Shown piece by piece: positions 37,497 through 50,430 of a stretch of 64,000 nucleotides of DNA. The notes under the pieces are model-generated. The model made no database searches, had not been told where the DNA came from, and was given only the letters and a program-made list of their open reading frames with translations. Origin of the DNA: Dactylonectria macrodidyma (lineage: Eukaryota; Ascomycota; Sordariomycetes; Hypocreales; Nectriaceae); contig JAGMUV010000003.1 of the NCBI GenBank assembly GCA_020744425.1, positions 2,976,001 through 3,040,000 on the forward strand. Direction: 5' to 3'. Position 1 is the first letter of the stretch; each line of letters starts with the position of its first letter. A program made the translations under genes and the position numbers.

Positions 37497-40400
37497 ATGA
37501 ACCTGGAGCGGCACAGAGGAGAGCCATTGAGTTCGCTTAAGGTTGGGTGGGTCACCGTTAGATGGACAAGCCGTGATGATGATGCACAGGTATGGAATAG
37601 GGAAATGCGGTAAAGGAAGAAGCCTGAATAACCAGATATGATCCATGAATGATCCATGATTTTACTCTCATCTCGCGTCGCGGTGAACCAGCCGGCTACC
37701 ACTCACCTCCAGCTCACGCAATATGACAAGTCAAGTTTATCAAACCTAGCAACCAAAGTTTGGCCATCCGCCACATCGGGCCTCGCTGCCAGAAACCGAC
37801 AATCCCCAACAACATCCTATGATATCCCATCAAAACAGCATCGAGCACCATTTCAGGCCACCCTAGCATCTCCCCAACGAGACATATGCGAGCTCCGGGG
37901 GATCGGCAACGTAGGGAGGAAGAAGGATGCATTCCTCAACCCCAGGAGCCTCACGCACCCAATCGCCTCGACTGGTCGGTCTTCGGCCCAGGTCTTTCTC
38001 GGCAATTCTCCTTGCCAGATCCAGACCAGCCCGTCCCTTCTCGAATTGGAATAAGCGGGCTTTCTTTACCTAGGGTCCAACAGCTGCGAGGCGGGACCGC
38101 GTGGTAGACTCGTTGGAGCAATATGTCATGTCCCCGGCCTGAGCGCCATGCAACCAGCAGCCACACCAACTGGGTAGAACCTCCGGCAATCCTCCCGCAC
38201 GCGCCGCATATGCCTTCAGAATCAAGATGGTCCCTTTCCAACCACCCTAGAGGCTAGACGCAAGCGCCGAGTTGCAGCACGACACGACTCGACAGGCCAC
38301 CTCAGCCAACGTTGCCGCGCAGTTCGAGCTGCCTCGGTTTGGCAAGCTGGTAGGCAATGCGTGAGAGCGGGCTCGCATAGGACTCTCGTCCTCTGCTCTA
38401 TGACGCCAACATCTGACTACATAGGTCTCCCCGGCGGGGGAGGGGTCACTTACCTTACCGTCCTGTCATCTGTACCCGGAGCTCCAGCTCCAGCTTACGA
38501 TATACCGGAATACAACGACGGGGGGTGGTCCGGTGGTTTCGGAAGGGCTGGAGAGAGCGCGCGCGCTTGTGCACAGCATTGCCCGCTTGATGCAGGTCGC
38601 TAGAAGAGGAAGAGTGGCACAGGGCATGTGCGGATTCTGGAGTACGACGGGTGCGTGAGAGCGTATGTACTATATGTGAGTGTGTGGTGTGTGAGGGTAT
38701 TGTTTCCCGGACAGGAGCATCTGGTCGTCACGGCTGACTGGGTGTACTGAACAAGAGGGTCTTGTCTCAAGGAGGCAGTGTGGTGTCTCCCGGATGGCCT
38801 GTTTGGTGTTTGCGACTCCAACGCAGCGACGTTGAAAAGGATCGCGGGGGGCGACGAGCATGCGACGAGGTAGCATCAACGGGGACAGGCGAGCGACCAG
38901 GGGCCGTCCCGGAGATGACGATCTCTCCCGGTAGGGGTGAGCTGAGCGGGCTGGGCAGGGCAGCGACGGCTTCATCAGTGAGTCAGGGTTGCTTCCAGTC
39001 AGTGAGTGAGTGAGTGAGCGAGCGAACGAATCGAGAAAGAGGCACGATTATTGCCGCCCCGGCCGATGGACAGACCAGCCAAACCACACCTACATCGCAC
39101 AGCGATACACTTTACTGCACGGTACTGTTGCACTGCATGGAACGACATCCTCCGGTGCAGTGGCAGATGCTGGAGTAGCTGGTGGTGTGCAAGCCTCATC
39201 ACATATGACAATGCCAGTCTGAACGTGGCCGTGCCCTGTCTCGATCAACTCAACGTCAGGTTGCGCTTACCAGCCCTTGGCCTGCGGTGCTCCCTTTATG
39301 CACCAGTCCTGTCCAGTCGAACCCTACCACCGCCCTATCCCATGCAGCAGTCCCTTTCCTTTCCTGTCCGCTTCGATCCGGCAACGGGACGTGTGCATGG
39401 ACCTCCAACGAGCCCGTGTCACCCTCTGTCGCAGCCATACCGTGCCTGGATCATGCGTTTTGTTGGGCGTCGACGACCGATCTTGCGCACACAAAGCGTC
39501 TGGGGCAGGCAAATTCCTACACATAACGGAGTAGGATGGTCATCCCAGGGAAGGAGAGGGTAGTAAAGTACCCAATTCCACCAGACCCTCTTCACCGGCA
39601 TTTCTCCAGGTGTACGGAAATAGACCTTTTCTGACAACTCAGTCTTTGAAGCGAGGCTATCGCCAAGAGATGCAAGTAATGAGCCAGGCGTCGCCGTTGG
39701 CAGGGGACAGGTAACGCACGTGATGATGCTGAGCTCAATACGACCAGTTTGCCGTACGTAGGTACCTATGTACGCACGTACATGTGTAGGATGTACGTAC
39801 TGTACGTACCTAGTTCCACGGCTATCAATGGAGCATCCTGCCCTGGTGCGTCCCCTCGGGTTTGCTAGCATGTATTCCCCGGGCGGGAAGAGCGTGAGGG
39901 GCCGGCCCCATCCCAACTCAATCGCCAGGAGGCATCATGTGTGAATACGCCGCGAGTCGGTCCTCATGGCAGGCGTGGCAGGCGGGACAGGCGTAGCAAA
40001 GGCGTGACAAAATTTGCTTCATTGGCGCGAGCAGCTCTTCGGCCCGTCGTCGAGGCATTGGTGGATATCCACCACCACGTCACCTTACAGGATTCAGGGG
40101 TGTCGCCACGAGAAGCAGAATGGGATGTTTGCCCGTACTCTCAGCGCGAGCAACCCTGGCGGTTTGGCGGGCGCTCGCAGGCTGCCATGACACCAAAACA
40201 GGAAGGGGAGGCGGGGCATGACCGGAAGCATGCCATGGCTGCTCTGAGTCAGGAAATTGCACGGCGATGCCCTCATAGCGTTCGAGCTGCAGGGGAATCC
40301 GTCCTTGTGGTACAGACGTAGAGCGATGCTGGCGTGATGTAGTCCCTCACCCCTGTGTAACCTACCCTACACCGCAAGTGGGCCACGGCTGCCGCAGTCC

Positions 40401-43400
40401 CAGGGGTCTGGACACACAGAACCTGTGGTTCCTTGGCCTAGCCTGCAGGGCAAATGCGGCCTAGTGATGCCGGTCATGACGATGCCGGGTGCGTCGTGCG
40501 TCTCTGCGGCATGCCCGTCGACCTCGTGATGGGCCGTGTTGAGGGGTATCTAGGCCTCAACCTGCAAGGGAAACCTACAATGCACGCTGATGTGGTGGAT
40601 GGAGCTGTCGTCACGAGGCACGAGGTATGCGAGAGCAGCCCCCGCCATTGTGCGCTGCATCCGTGTGGACCTACCATATAGACCGAGATGCATCATATTC
40701 ATGATTGACGAATGAATACCCAGAGCTTGATATACACCGGCCGACGGGTCGGAAAATCGCGAGGTGACCCGGGTTCAATAAGTCGTGTGCGAATGATGGG
40801 GTGTCACGGATATCAATTGAGTTGGTGGCAGTAACATCGGCCCAGCGAGAGCCCTGTCCTAGGAACTTATGCGAGATATCGTCAGAGGTCACGGTGGTGT
40901 CTAGAATAAAACCCAGAAGCGAACTTCTTCACACCTGGTATACGAGGTAAGAGCAAGCTCCACGACTAGGTGAGAGCCTTGACCGAGTGAGTGGGCACCA
41001 TACAGCCGCGCATATTCGACACCACCCATCGCAGGTCTGGCTGATCGACAGATGATAGGTGCGTACGTACGTGCAGTGCATGTAAGCAGTCGTTCGGCTA
41101 CACTCTCAACCGTGAATGAGTGACCCGATGTGGTCCAAGCTACAAGCCTCACCCTATCATCCTCAGTTAGACCAGGTCAAGTCCAACGCAGCATGCACAC
41201 CGTTCATACTAGTTCCATCAGTGCCGATGTAACCTTTCCTCTTACATCGTCCCTTACATCTTGAAAAACCTTCCGAGAAGCTCCAGATGCAAGTTCTTGG
41301 ATTCATTAATAAGGCGGTAGACTGATTGCCACAAGGATTAGTTTCGTGTATGAGCCTACAAGTAAATTATTCCTTAGATACCAACTGAACCGATGTCCAG
41401 TATCTCGCGACGGAGTATAAACTGGTAGACTTGGAGCTGGAGTCGACATGGCTGCACGTGGAGACAACGAGATGAGCTGATGATGCTAACATTCATGCAT
41501 GCGGACGTCAGTTCATACTGAGAGGTGGCTCATCTGACCCTAAGAAACGCGGAGGTAAATGCAATCAAGACAGGGATTTGGTAATGAGTGTGGGAGGTAC
41601 CCATCGTCACAGGAAGGAGAGACTGAAGCTTCGATGAGGAGGGTATGAGGACGTGATGGAATGACCAATGGCGAGCGAAAAACGATTGATTGTGACAAGG
41701 CTCGAAGCCCGGTGGTAGTTCAACGAGGAGAATGGTTTGAGGTGTGAGGGGGTTGTAAACAAATTCGTTTTCTGTTGCATCGATCAGGATGTCGGGCGGT
41801 GGACGATCGATTGAGCCCTAGTGGGCAATTACTTTGCTTCGCCTCCGAGAAATCTTGTCGTCTTGAGACAACACCAACTCCCTCAACATGCACTCTTTCT
41901 ATCTGTGCATGAATGATGTTGTTTCCTAGACCGATTTCTGGTCGTCAGAGAGAGGGTGTTGGAGTAAGTGGGCCATTGGTCGTAGATATTCGCATTGGAT
42001 GCATCTTTGGCCTCTCAGCCTCTATAACCAGCCCATCGGCCAGCATAATGAGAGCTGTGGATTAGATGTCACAAGCCAGGCGGCCAATATGATCCTCTGG
42101 GTCGTTAGACGGCACGGGTAGCTTGAGACAATGAATCCAACAACTGCAACAAGTTACTACGCCACTAATTCGACTTCAACTGGGCAAAGACTCCACTGGT
42201 CATGCCGGCATTGAGGTGGCGTCACGGCGCCCTCCGGGCTTTGAAACCCGCAGCTGCTGGTACGTACGTATGTAAGGGAATCTGATCTGGAATTTCCACC
42301 TCTGTTTCTCCCAGTGTCGCCGCAATGCTGTCCGGTGCGTCGTAGTTGAACCTGTATTAATGCTACGACTCTGGTGGGACGCTCGTTGAGTGGGGTTGAG
42401 ATCAGATGCGAGAAGGTCCGGCTGCTAATTGCCCAGCCGTCAACCAATCGTCAGGGCGAATTGAAATCGATGGGACAAGTCGTGTTTGATGCGAATCTTG
42501 GGTGACGCTGTTCCTAGCGTTCAACGTCCACTAAACCTTGCCTTACCTTCCCAAGTTACCCTAGTCCTTTTCCTCACCTTTGGTGGTTGGATGGCTGAAC
42601 AAGGGGTCTCCCCTTTTATTTTTGCTTCTTGATCAGATGGGCCGTGCCTTTGCGAACCTAAATCTGCCATTGCTGTTAGCGTTGCATGCGACGGGGTCAT
42701 GAGACCACATGCATTCCTCAGAGCCCACCCACTCTCACCGTGGCTCCCATCACCCTCCCATCCGCGCGTTGTCCATCCTCCAACCACTGGCCTCGCCCCC
42801 TCGTTCTTCAGTTGGCGCCCTCAGGCCTCCATGTTACTGTCGTTGGCCCCTCCCATCGTTGACGAGCATTCGGGACCGCTGACTGGCCTGCTGCCTCCCA
42901 TCATTGCTGCGGGTGGCTTGGTATTGGGGGAGAGGAACAGGGGGGCGTTCACGCTCCTAGGCGGCGTGAGGAGACCAACCCTAGTTCGTGCTCCGGATCA
43001 TTTTCCCCTTCACCCAGATGCACGACAGGTCCTGATGATGGGCATGGAGTTGAAGGGGCGTCGGAGATGTAGCCCAGTGACGACGATCCATTCCTCTATT
43101 CCACCATCCCGGTTCTAGGACCGACATCATCTCTGACTTGGCTTGGACGTTTGTCGATATCACTTTGTTTTCAATCGCCTTCGTACACCTATGCGACCAT
43201 CGTCGTCCGTTGCAACCGTCGGTCGTTGTGACACAGTACCACCAGCATTGGCCAAATGTCACAGGATGACGTCCCCTCTCATCATGACGTAGAGCCCCTC
43301 CCGCGCTGACCATAGCCAAACCACCTTGGGTCGCCACTCGTGTGTGCGTACAGTACTTCGTGCCTACCCTCTTTTGTACCTAGCAGATTGTATCTCGACC

Positions 43401-44310
43401 ACTGCCACCAACCATGAGCCAGCCACACAACGACTGGTGTCAATCCCAGGCAGAACTGAGTCAATATTTGCACATGCATAATTGCGTGTTGGGGGTATGC
43501 TTCGCCCCCCAAATTGATGCCCGTAAAGTACCTACCCGTAGTGCACAAACCTAGGAATGATTCAATGGTGAGGGATCAGCATTTGGGAACTCGCAATCAT
43601 GGCCGATCCGCAACAACGAATTCTGGTCACAACCTGCGCCCTTGCTCCTAAAAAAAATCGGTCGCCTACATACTTCGTAAGCATGAGATTGGATCGTAGC
43701 AGCTGCTCTCAAGTTGTGCCCAGATAGGGACCTGTTCTGTGGATGCAAGATTAGGGCTCGAGGGTTGCGATTCCAGCGAAATGCCTTGTACCACTTCGTC
43801 GGTGTGGAGGATGGAGTCCTTGACAGCTCCAGAGCTCAGGGATCCACCTGGCCTCACCATCACGGGCCCGCCACCCGTCTGTGTGTTTTGACGAAGCATC
43901 CATCGTCGTCTCCTTACAGACGGGTGGCAGCCGACTGGGACGGAGGAGCCCTGGTGGTTTCGGGCGAATCCCGCCGGTCAGGGTCGGCTGTCCGAGTGTC
44001 CGGTTGAGGACCTCGTTCCCGGCTCCCAACTTGCTTTTTGACCGATTGAGGCTGACAAAAGCTAGGCCTGCGCAAGGGGGTAACCCCTGCGCGTGTACCG
44101 TGGATGTTGCGACCGATTTGCAGAAATTCTGACTGGCAGATATCTTAGACAATCGGAGGTTGAAAGGCACTGATGAAATGTGGCGCTCAGTGCGATGGCT
44201 TCATGGAAAATTGGTAAGTGCTGCCTCATCCAAAATGCTACGATGCTAAACAGTGAGGCGGCCTGTTAGACACAACAGGTCTAAAGATACATGTGGAGGT
44301 TAGGCAAGGC

Positions 44311-44374
44311 AATAAAGAGGTGAGGCGAGGTGAGGTGAGGCGAGGTATGGTGAAGTGAGGTGAGGTGAGGTGAC
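44311..44374. repeat. Imperfect GAGGT/GAGGC tandem repeat
   Basis: A run of about a dozen imperfect pentamers of the type GTGAG/GCGAG with one interruption (GTATGGTGAA). It is non-coding and probably a degenerate minisatellite. Confidence 0.75.
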
Positions 44375-46460
44375 TGTTCGCTGCTATTCACGGACGTCGA
44401 GCCACCTTTGATGATCATGTGAACGAATTGTCCCGTGAGTTGGAGGGATAATTAAAACTGGAAATTGCTATCCAGACCTAGCAAGCGAGTTGAGCATATC
44501 CCGATCGGCTTGACCGAAATAGATGCACGCAAGTGAGATAAACCTCGATGGGTATTAGAGCCAAGATGGCCAGCCTAGATCAGTAGGGCATGTGAAATGT
44601 GCAAGTGAGGCTGCTAGGGAGGTCGGCGCACCTGGACGAAGGAACAGGATGTTGAATGGAGGGCCAACAGAGGCCTGGTTCTTCGTCGTTCGTACCCACC
44701 GAGGACTGACAACCCACGGAGGTCCTGTTGGACGTGGACAGGACAGGAGCTGGCAGCCACCAATGCGGGCCACTCTCTTTATCCTCTGTCAAGATTCATG
44801 AGATTCCTCGCTGGGTCTGTTGCGGCGAGTCGATAACGCTAGGCACTCGAACTGCTGGAGTGAGAGAGCCAGCGCTGCGGCACTTCGGGTTCGGCTGACT
44901 GACGAAGGATGAAGCGGGAATGGAACTTACAGATGGAGCATTGTGCTAAAGACAGGTTCGGGTCGGTACTCGAGTTCCCCTGCGGCGGTTTCGGTAGCTC
45001 ACAATGCGTGCCCACAAGTGCGCAGCGCCGCATTGGGCCCATCTAGATCCAGGCCGGCCTGGGCATCTGCGGTGCGGCCAGGTTGGGTCGCAGTACGACA
45101 GAGCAACGGATACGGTACTATGGATACAGGAAGTAGGTTGGGCGTACATCGTTGGATCTGGTGGTTTGGCGTTTTGGTATTATTGCTGACCAAAGGCGTT
45201 GTTGCAGTTGGAAGATCTACGAAGCTAACTCAACTTCCGTCGCCTTGAGAGGAGAGCGGATACCCTACTCGAATTCGTTGAGTTAATTCGAACCGCTGGG
45301 AAACTGCTGCCACATGTAATGCTTACCATTTTGTTTGCTTTTTTGTCTTGGTTAAGCCCGCGGAAAGTGTCTCCATTGTGAGATCTGCCCTCTGACAGCG
45401 GTCGACACGGCACAGGCACCTTCCATGTCTCTTTCCTTCCACGTTCTCTCGCGGCATCAACCTAGCGTGGTGCGTCGACTCACCACGGGATGGCCTCAGG
45501 TACGGGTTGCTGCTGACCTGTCTGTCCTCACACCTCGCGAGGCTAGGTATCCGTGCCTCCCCTACCTCATGTGGAGGCAAGTGTATTTTGGGAAGTGGCT
45601 AAGAGGGTGGGCAGGGCAGACCAGGTACGTACGGCACAAGGTGGTATGCTCCTGCCACCAGTAAGGTACCGATGAGGTGCACACCGTCCTGGGCCGTAGT
45701 GCGACTACGGTATTCTCAACTTCCGCCTGTGGAGTTTTTAGCGCCAGGTGCCCGTCTCAAAATGAGCACATGAGCAAGCCCAACACCTGCGAGTGCGGGT
45801 CCTGACATGCTTACCAGTCGCCAATTCGCTTTGATTCCCATCTCTGGTCTGACACCTGGGTTGGCAGCTGAGACCTGCTGCTTCACTGAAATGTGCTTTT
45901 GTGAGCATGCAACTGGTGATGCCTCCGCTGGACACCGCAGTAATTTGCCTCTCGTCCACTTCATCGCCATCACTCCATCTTTTCTAGCCCAGGGGATGGG
46001 ATGCTCACATATTTGTCATTTTGATTTTGATTTGGAGTTGTGGTTGGCTCTGTAACTGTTGCTGGACATTGCGTCTAATTTTGAGTTGACCAGCCAGTCA
46101 GTTCAGCTTGTTGCTCTCGCACATTCTACTGGTACCTAAGGCCCCCCTGGTCCCTGGCTGGTTCGCCTCACTTGTTGGCATTTTTTCTTCCGTCCTCAAC
46201 CCTCTTTGGTGGTTATATCTGTACCTAGTGGCTCCGAGTCTCCCCAACGAACCCAAGTTCAGAGACATGGCGCTGAGACAAATGAGCCTCTTGTTGTATG
46301 CTGCGTTGTTTAACCCCTCACCCAAGACTCTTTCCCAATCCCCCCTCACCAAAGCGCTTTCTACGTGGTACCTATGCTTGAATACCAGCCAGTGACTGAA
46401 CGACCGGAGCTAAAAGGAAGCGTCGTTGATTTGGCGTTAGGTTGCTCATTGACGTCTGCC

Positions 46461-46502
46461 CATGCCCATGCCCTTGCCCATGCTCATGCTCATGCCTATG
46501 CC
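46461..46502. repeat. CATGCC-type hexamer repeat
   Basis: Seven imperfect copies of CATGCC/CATGCT in non-coding DNA upstream of the GSK-3 gene. No function inferred. Confidence 0.75.
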
Positions 46503-46900
46503 AACGCTGCGCACACTGCTGTCCATGCTCAAATCCACAGGTCATCATGCCCATCCGTGCCCATGCCGTCACTCCAAGGCAACTAAAAAGAGTGCCCCGC
46601 ATCACAATCCCCGTGTCCCTCTTCCAGGGCCACTCGCAGGTCACGGGCCAGGTGCCATTCAAGCCAGTACCGCCTGGCGCTGCTGGATTTGGGTGCCATC
46701 CCAGGTTCCGCGGCCTCTAGCCCAAGCCAAAAGTAGCTCCAAGAGGGGCCTAGGCGCGGCGAGAGAGCCCAGCAACCACCCCCAGCCCACCCAAAGTTGA
46801 CCAAGCCAAGCCTCTCAAGCCCACTCACTGTCCACCAAGACCACCAGTCCACCCCAGCCCAGCCGGGCCAGCCCAGCTCAGCTCATTCCGCCGCACGTCA

Positions 46901-48957
46901 AGCATTCCTCCTCCACCATCACCTCCATCGTTTCTCTGTCGCTGGCCAGTCTCCCAACCTGCGGCCTTGATTCTACAGCTCACCGGCCCAAGCCTACGCT
47001 GCCTTGCGCATTCGCATCCGCATTACCCTCTGCGTCCTGTCGCCGCCTCCGTCTCAGCCGCCATCCGAGTCCGGCAGGTGTCTTCCCGCAAACCTAACTC
47101 ACAAAGGGCGAGAGCCTCACCGTGCCTGCGGCCCGTCCCCTCCTCCCAAAAAGACACGCTTTCGCGTGTCCCCCTGCCTTGTCGCTGCACCACCATTGCC
47201 GCCGCCTCCAATACGCACAAGAGTATACAGCAGAAGCACGCGCAGCAACACACACACACACACACACCAAGCAAAGCATCCAACCTTGTCTTGCTCTGCC
47301 TTACGCTGCCTTGCAGTCGTTTGTCTCTGTGCCTCGACGGGCCCGACTACGTATTCTACGTACCACATACTCCCTCCTCCCACTTTCAGGTTTACCTTAC
47401 ATCTCTACATCCCCTCTGTTCGTCTCCTCAGTACGGCTCCCCCTTGTCCGTCAGTCTGAGCCGTCTTTCTGTCGCCTCAGCCTCCCGGCATCACATCCGC
47501 CATCGTTCGTGCTAGCCGCTGCGTCAAGTCTCCAAGAGACACTACCGTGACCACCAGCCGACCACCAACCACTGACCACCACCGTCGTCATTATCGCCAG
47601 CCCCTCCTCAGTCAACCCACAAAACAGTGAGTCCCTCTGTTCCCTTGTCCTCTTGTCCTCCACCCGTCTCGAGACGCGTTCGAGTATCGTCCTGGCTGGA
47701 CCTCTATAAGCATTTTTCATCCACCCCTAGAATCCCCAATCTCAAAACCCCAACTTCCACTCCGTACTCGCCCTCCTGCTCCTCGCATTCTGTTGCTGGG
47801 CTGTCACGAGTGTGCTCCATCAAGCACCCCGCCCTCCAGACCCGCCTTGTACCAGCCTCCATGCCCGCTACATGACACACCTCCCAAAGCACACACCTAC
47901 CCACTTTGCCCCCTCGCGCAGCTTGACCCAGCTCGTCCAGCTTGTTCCAGCTCGTCGCCTCTGGCGCTGTCCTATGGAGCTCCCCTCCGTCGGTCCTCGT
48001 ACTGCACTCTGCGCTGCAATCTGCACTGCACTCTGCACACGGACACCTAAGACCTACAGCGACGGCTTCTTCTCGCCTGCATGTACCTGGTATCGTTGCC
48101 CGACCTTTCCAGGGAAGAGTACCAGAGCGAGCAAAAAAAAAAACTCAACTCATGCTGCTTGATGCATGCAGAGGCATAGCGCATCCTGCCACACGCCCCT
48201 CGCCCTTCCACTCACTGCTCTCACTGTCCCTCCCGCTCTCTCTCCCTCTCCCTCGCCCTCGTTTGTCCTGGCCCTTACCTGCGTCGCCACCACCACAGAC
48301 CAGTACCTCCATCTGGGACCCATCCCAGCGTCTTTTTTTTCTTCTCATTACCAGCATCTTTTTATACCCCGTCCCCTGCCCACCTTTTCTCGCCCATCGT
48401 TCCCTCCCCTCCCCTCCCTTCCCCCTCGCCCCGCCCCCCCCCTCCAGCCTGTCCCGTGCCACGGAAAACACCACCAATTCCCCCTCGCTTTTCTCTTTGT
48501 TTCCCCAGATACCCTTGGCCTTTGTCTGCGCGTCGCCGTTAGCCCTCAACTCGACTCACCAGCTTTAGTCCACGCTGCCTGCCACAACACTCCAACTAGC
48601 TACTGCGTTGGAGTTTGTTCCTCGATTTGGCAGCCATAAATCTAACGACTCCGCTCGTGCGCTACCTGTAAACCCGTCGAACGAGACATCGCCTCGCCTG
48701 TCGACACTCTGGCTAGGACTGCCGCAACCATCGTCTCGCGTTCAAGTTTAGCCTTGCCACGACAAAGCATCAACCTCAAGATCCTCACCCACTCGTCGGC
48801 TTCGATTTAATCTAAGTCCTCATTGACCACGTTCGGTTGCCCATCACGGCTTCGGCAAAACCCAGTACATCAATTCCCCTCACCTGTTGAAACTACAGGC
48901 CCCTGCCGTCACCACCAATAGCACGCGTGCTTTGATTTGGGCTACATTGCTTCCACA
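46901..48957 (+). promoter_or_regulatory. CT-rich promoter/long leader of the GSK-3 gene
   Basis: About 2 kb directly upstream of the kinase start is strongly C-rich and CT-rich on the coding strand, especially 48180-48460, with an (AC)n run at 47248-47267 and many short upstream ORFs. Such sequence is common in 5' leaders of regulatory genes in Sordariomycetes. GT...AG pairs are present, so a leader intron is possible. The transcription start cannot be placed from sequence. Confidence 0.55.
47248..47267. repeat. (AC)10 dinucleotide repeat
   Basis: A perfect AC run in the CT-rich region upstream of the GSK-3 gene. Confidence 0.9.
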
Positions 48958-50430
48958 ATGTCGGCTCACCGACCAAACGCGTTCAATAGCCTGAGGATGG
49001 GAGGTGAGTCGCATTCTCATCCCATAAATCCGCCATCATCGTTGTGGGCATGCCAAACTGACACATTGCACAGAGGTGATTCGCGAGAAAGTCCAAGATG
49101 GCGTAACTGGCGAAACCAGGGATCTTCAGTACACACAGTGTAAGATTGTCGGAAACGGCTCCTTCGGTGTTGTCTTCCAGACCAAGCTGTCGCCGTCAGG
49201 AGAAGATGCCGCCATCAAGCGAGTCCTCCAGGACAAGAGATTCAAGGTGATTTCCATTGCAACGCTTGCTCCCTCAACTCTGAATCTAACGAGTAGTGCA
49301 GAACCGTGAACTTCAGATAATGCGCATCGTCCGACACCCCAACATCGTCCAGCTCAAAGCCTTTTACTACTCCAACGGTGAACGCGTAAGACTTCCGCCA
49401 AGTGACCCAGTTTATATGTGTTAACCATTCCATAGAAGGATGAAGTCTACCTCAACTTGGTCCAGGAATTCGTTCCTGAGACTGTCTACCGTGCCTCCCG
49501 ATTTTTCAACAAGTTGAAGACGACCATGCCTATTCTCGAGGTGAAGTTGTACATCTATCAGCTCTTCCGAGCTCTGGCATACATTCACTCCCAAGGCATC
49601 TGCCATCGAGACATCAAGCCCCAAAACCTACTCCTGGATCCAAACAGCGGCATCCTCAAGCTCTGTGATTTCGGTAGCGCAAAGATTCTGGTGGAGAACG
49701 AGCCAAACGTGTCATACATCTGCTCCCGATACTACCGCGCCCCTGAGCTGATTTTCGGCGCCACTAACTATACCACCAAGATTGGTAAGGATATCACTGC
49801 GATTTTCACCCAAAAGGTACAAGCTAACTGTTTGTTATCTAGACGTGTGGTCGACGGGTTGTGTCATGGCTGAGCTCATGCTTGGTCAACCACTGTTCCC
49901 TGGCGAGTCCGGCATCGATCAACTGGTGGAGATCATCAAGGTCCTGGGAACGCCTACTCGAGAACAGATCCGAACCATGAACCCCAACTACATGGAACAC
50001 AAGTTCCCTCAAATCAAGCCCCACCCCTTCGGCAAGGTCTTCCGCAAGGCTGACGCCAATGCTATCGACCTCATTGCTCGACTTCTTGAGTACACGCCCA
50101 CCGAGCGACAGTCCGCTATTGACGCCATGGTTCATCCTTTCTTCGACGAGCTCCGAGACCCATCTACAAAGCTGCCCGATTCGAGACATGGCACTGGGCA
50201 ACTTCGGGAGATGCCAGCCCTGTTTGACTTTACTCGTCATGGTAAGAAAACGACTTGTTCCCCAAGTGATGAACGGGAAATGCTGACTTGTCATAGAACT
50301 CTCCATTGCACCGAACCTCAACCACAAGTTGGTGCCGTCGCACATCCGCCCTACTCTCGTATCCCAAGGCCTCGACATTGATCACTTCACGCCCTTAACG
50401 AAGCAGGAGATGATGGCAAAACTCGACTGA
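48958..50430 (+). CDS. GSK3: Glycogen synthase kinase 3 (GSK-3/shaggy) Ser/Thr kinase
   Basis: Six exons are inferred: 48958-49003, 49074-49246, 49302-49385, 49436-49784, 49843-50241 and 50297-50430, giving 394 aa. It is a conserved CMGC kinase that in fungi affects growth, conidiation and stress responses. The Gly-rich loop is GNGSFGVVF (residues 42-50), the ATP lysine is K64 in AIKRV, the catalytic loop is HRDIKPQN (from 158) and DFG is at 179-181. The activation loop [13 protein letters not shown] carries the GSK-3 tyrosine at about 195. The C-terminal lobe ends with [19 protein letters not shown]. The short N-terminus lacks the Arg-rich Ser9-type inhibitory site of animal GSK-3beta. All six exons are needed for an unbroken kinase domain. 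The next gene downstream, CBP80, is in the same direction but separate. Confidence 0.97.

Larger units (their letters stand above)
37443..46900. other. Long gene-free stretch
   Basis: About 9.5 kb with no frame that resembles a known protein and no spliced homology visible by eye. Open frames reach only about 170 codons and overlap on both strands. It holds simple repeats (37455-37496, 44311-44374, 46461-46502), clusters of GTAC/TACGTA palindromes (39754-39812, about 41063-41076, 42260-42270) and otherwise average composition. No transposon coding region, terminal repeat or tRNA was identified. Non-coding RNA or fast-evolving small genes are possible. Confidence 0.5.

Noticed and set aside
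46967..48639. Several long overlapping + frames upstream of GSK-3 (for example 46967-47515 and 47942-48568)
   Set aside because: They are Pro/Ser/Leu/Thr-rich translations of a CT-rich tract in all three frames, a result of base composition rather than coding.
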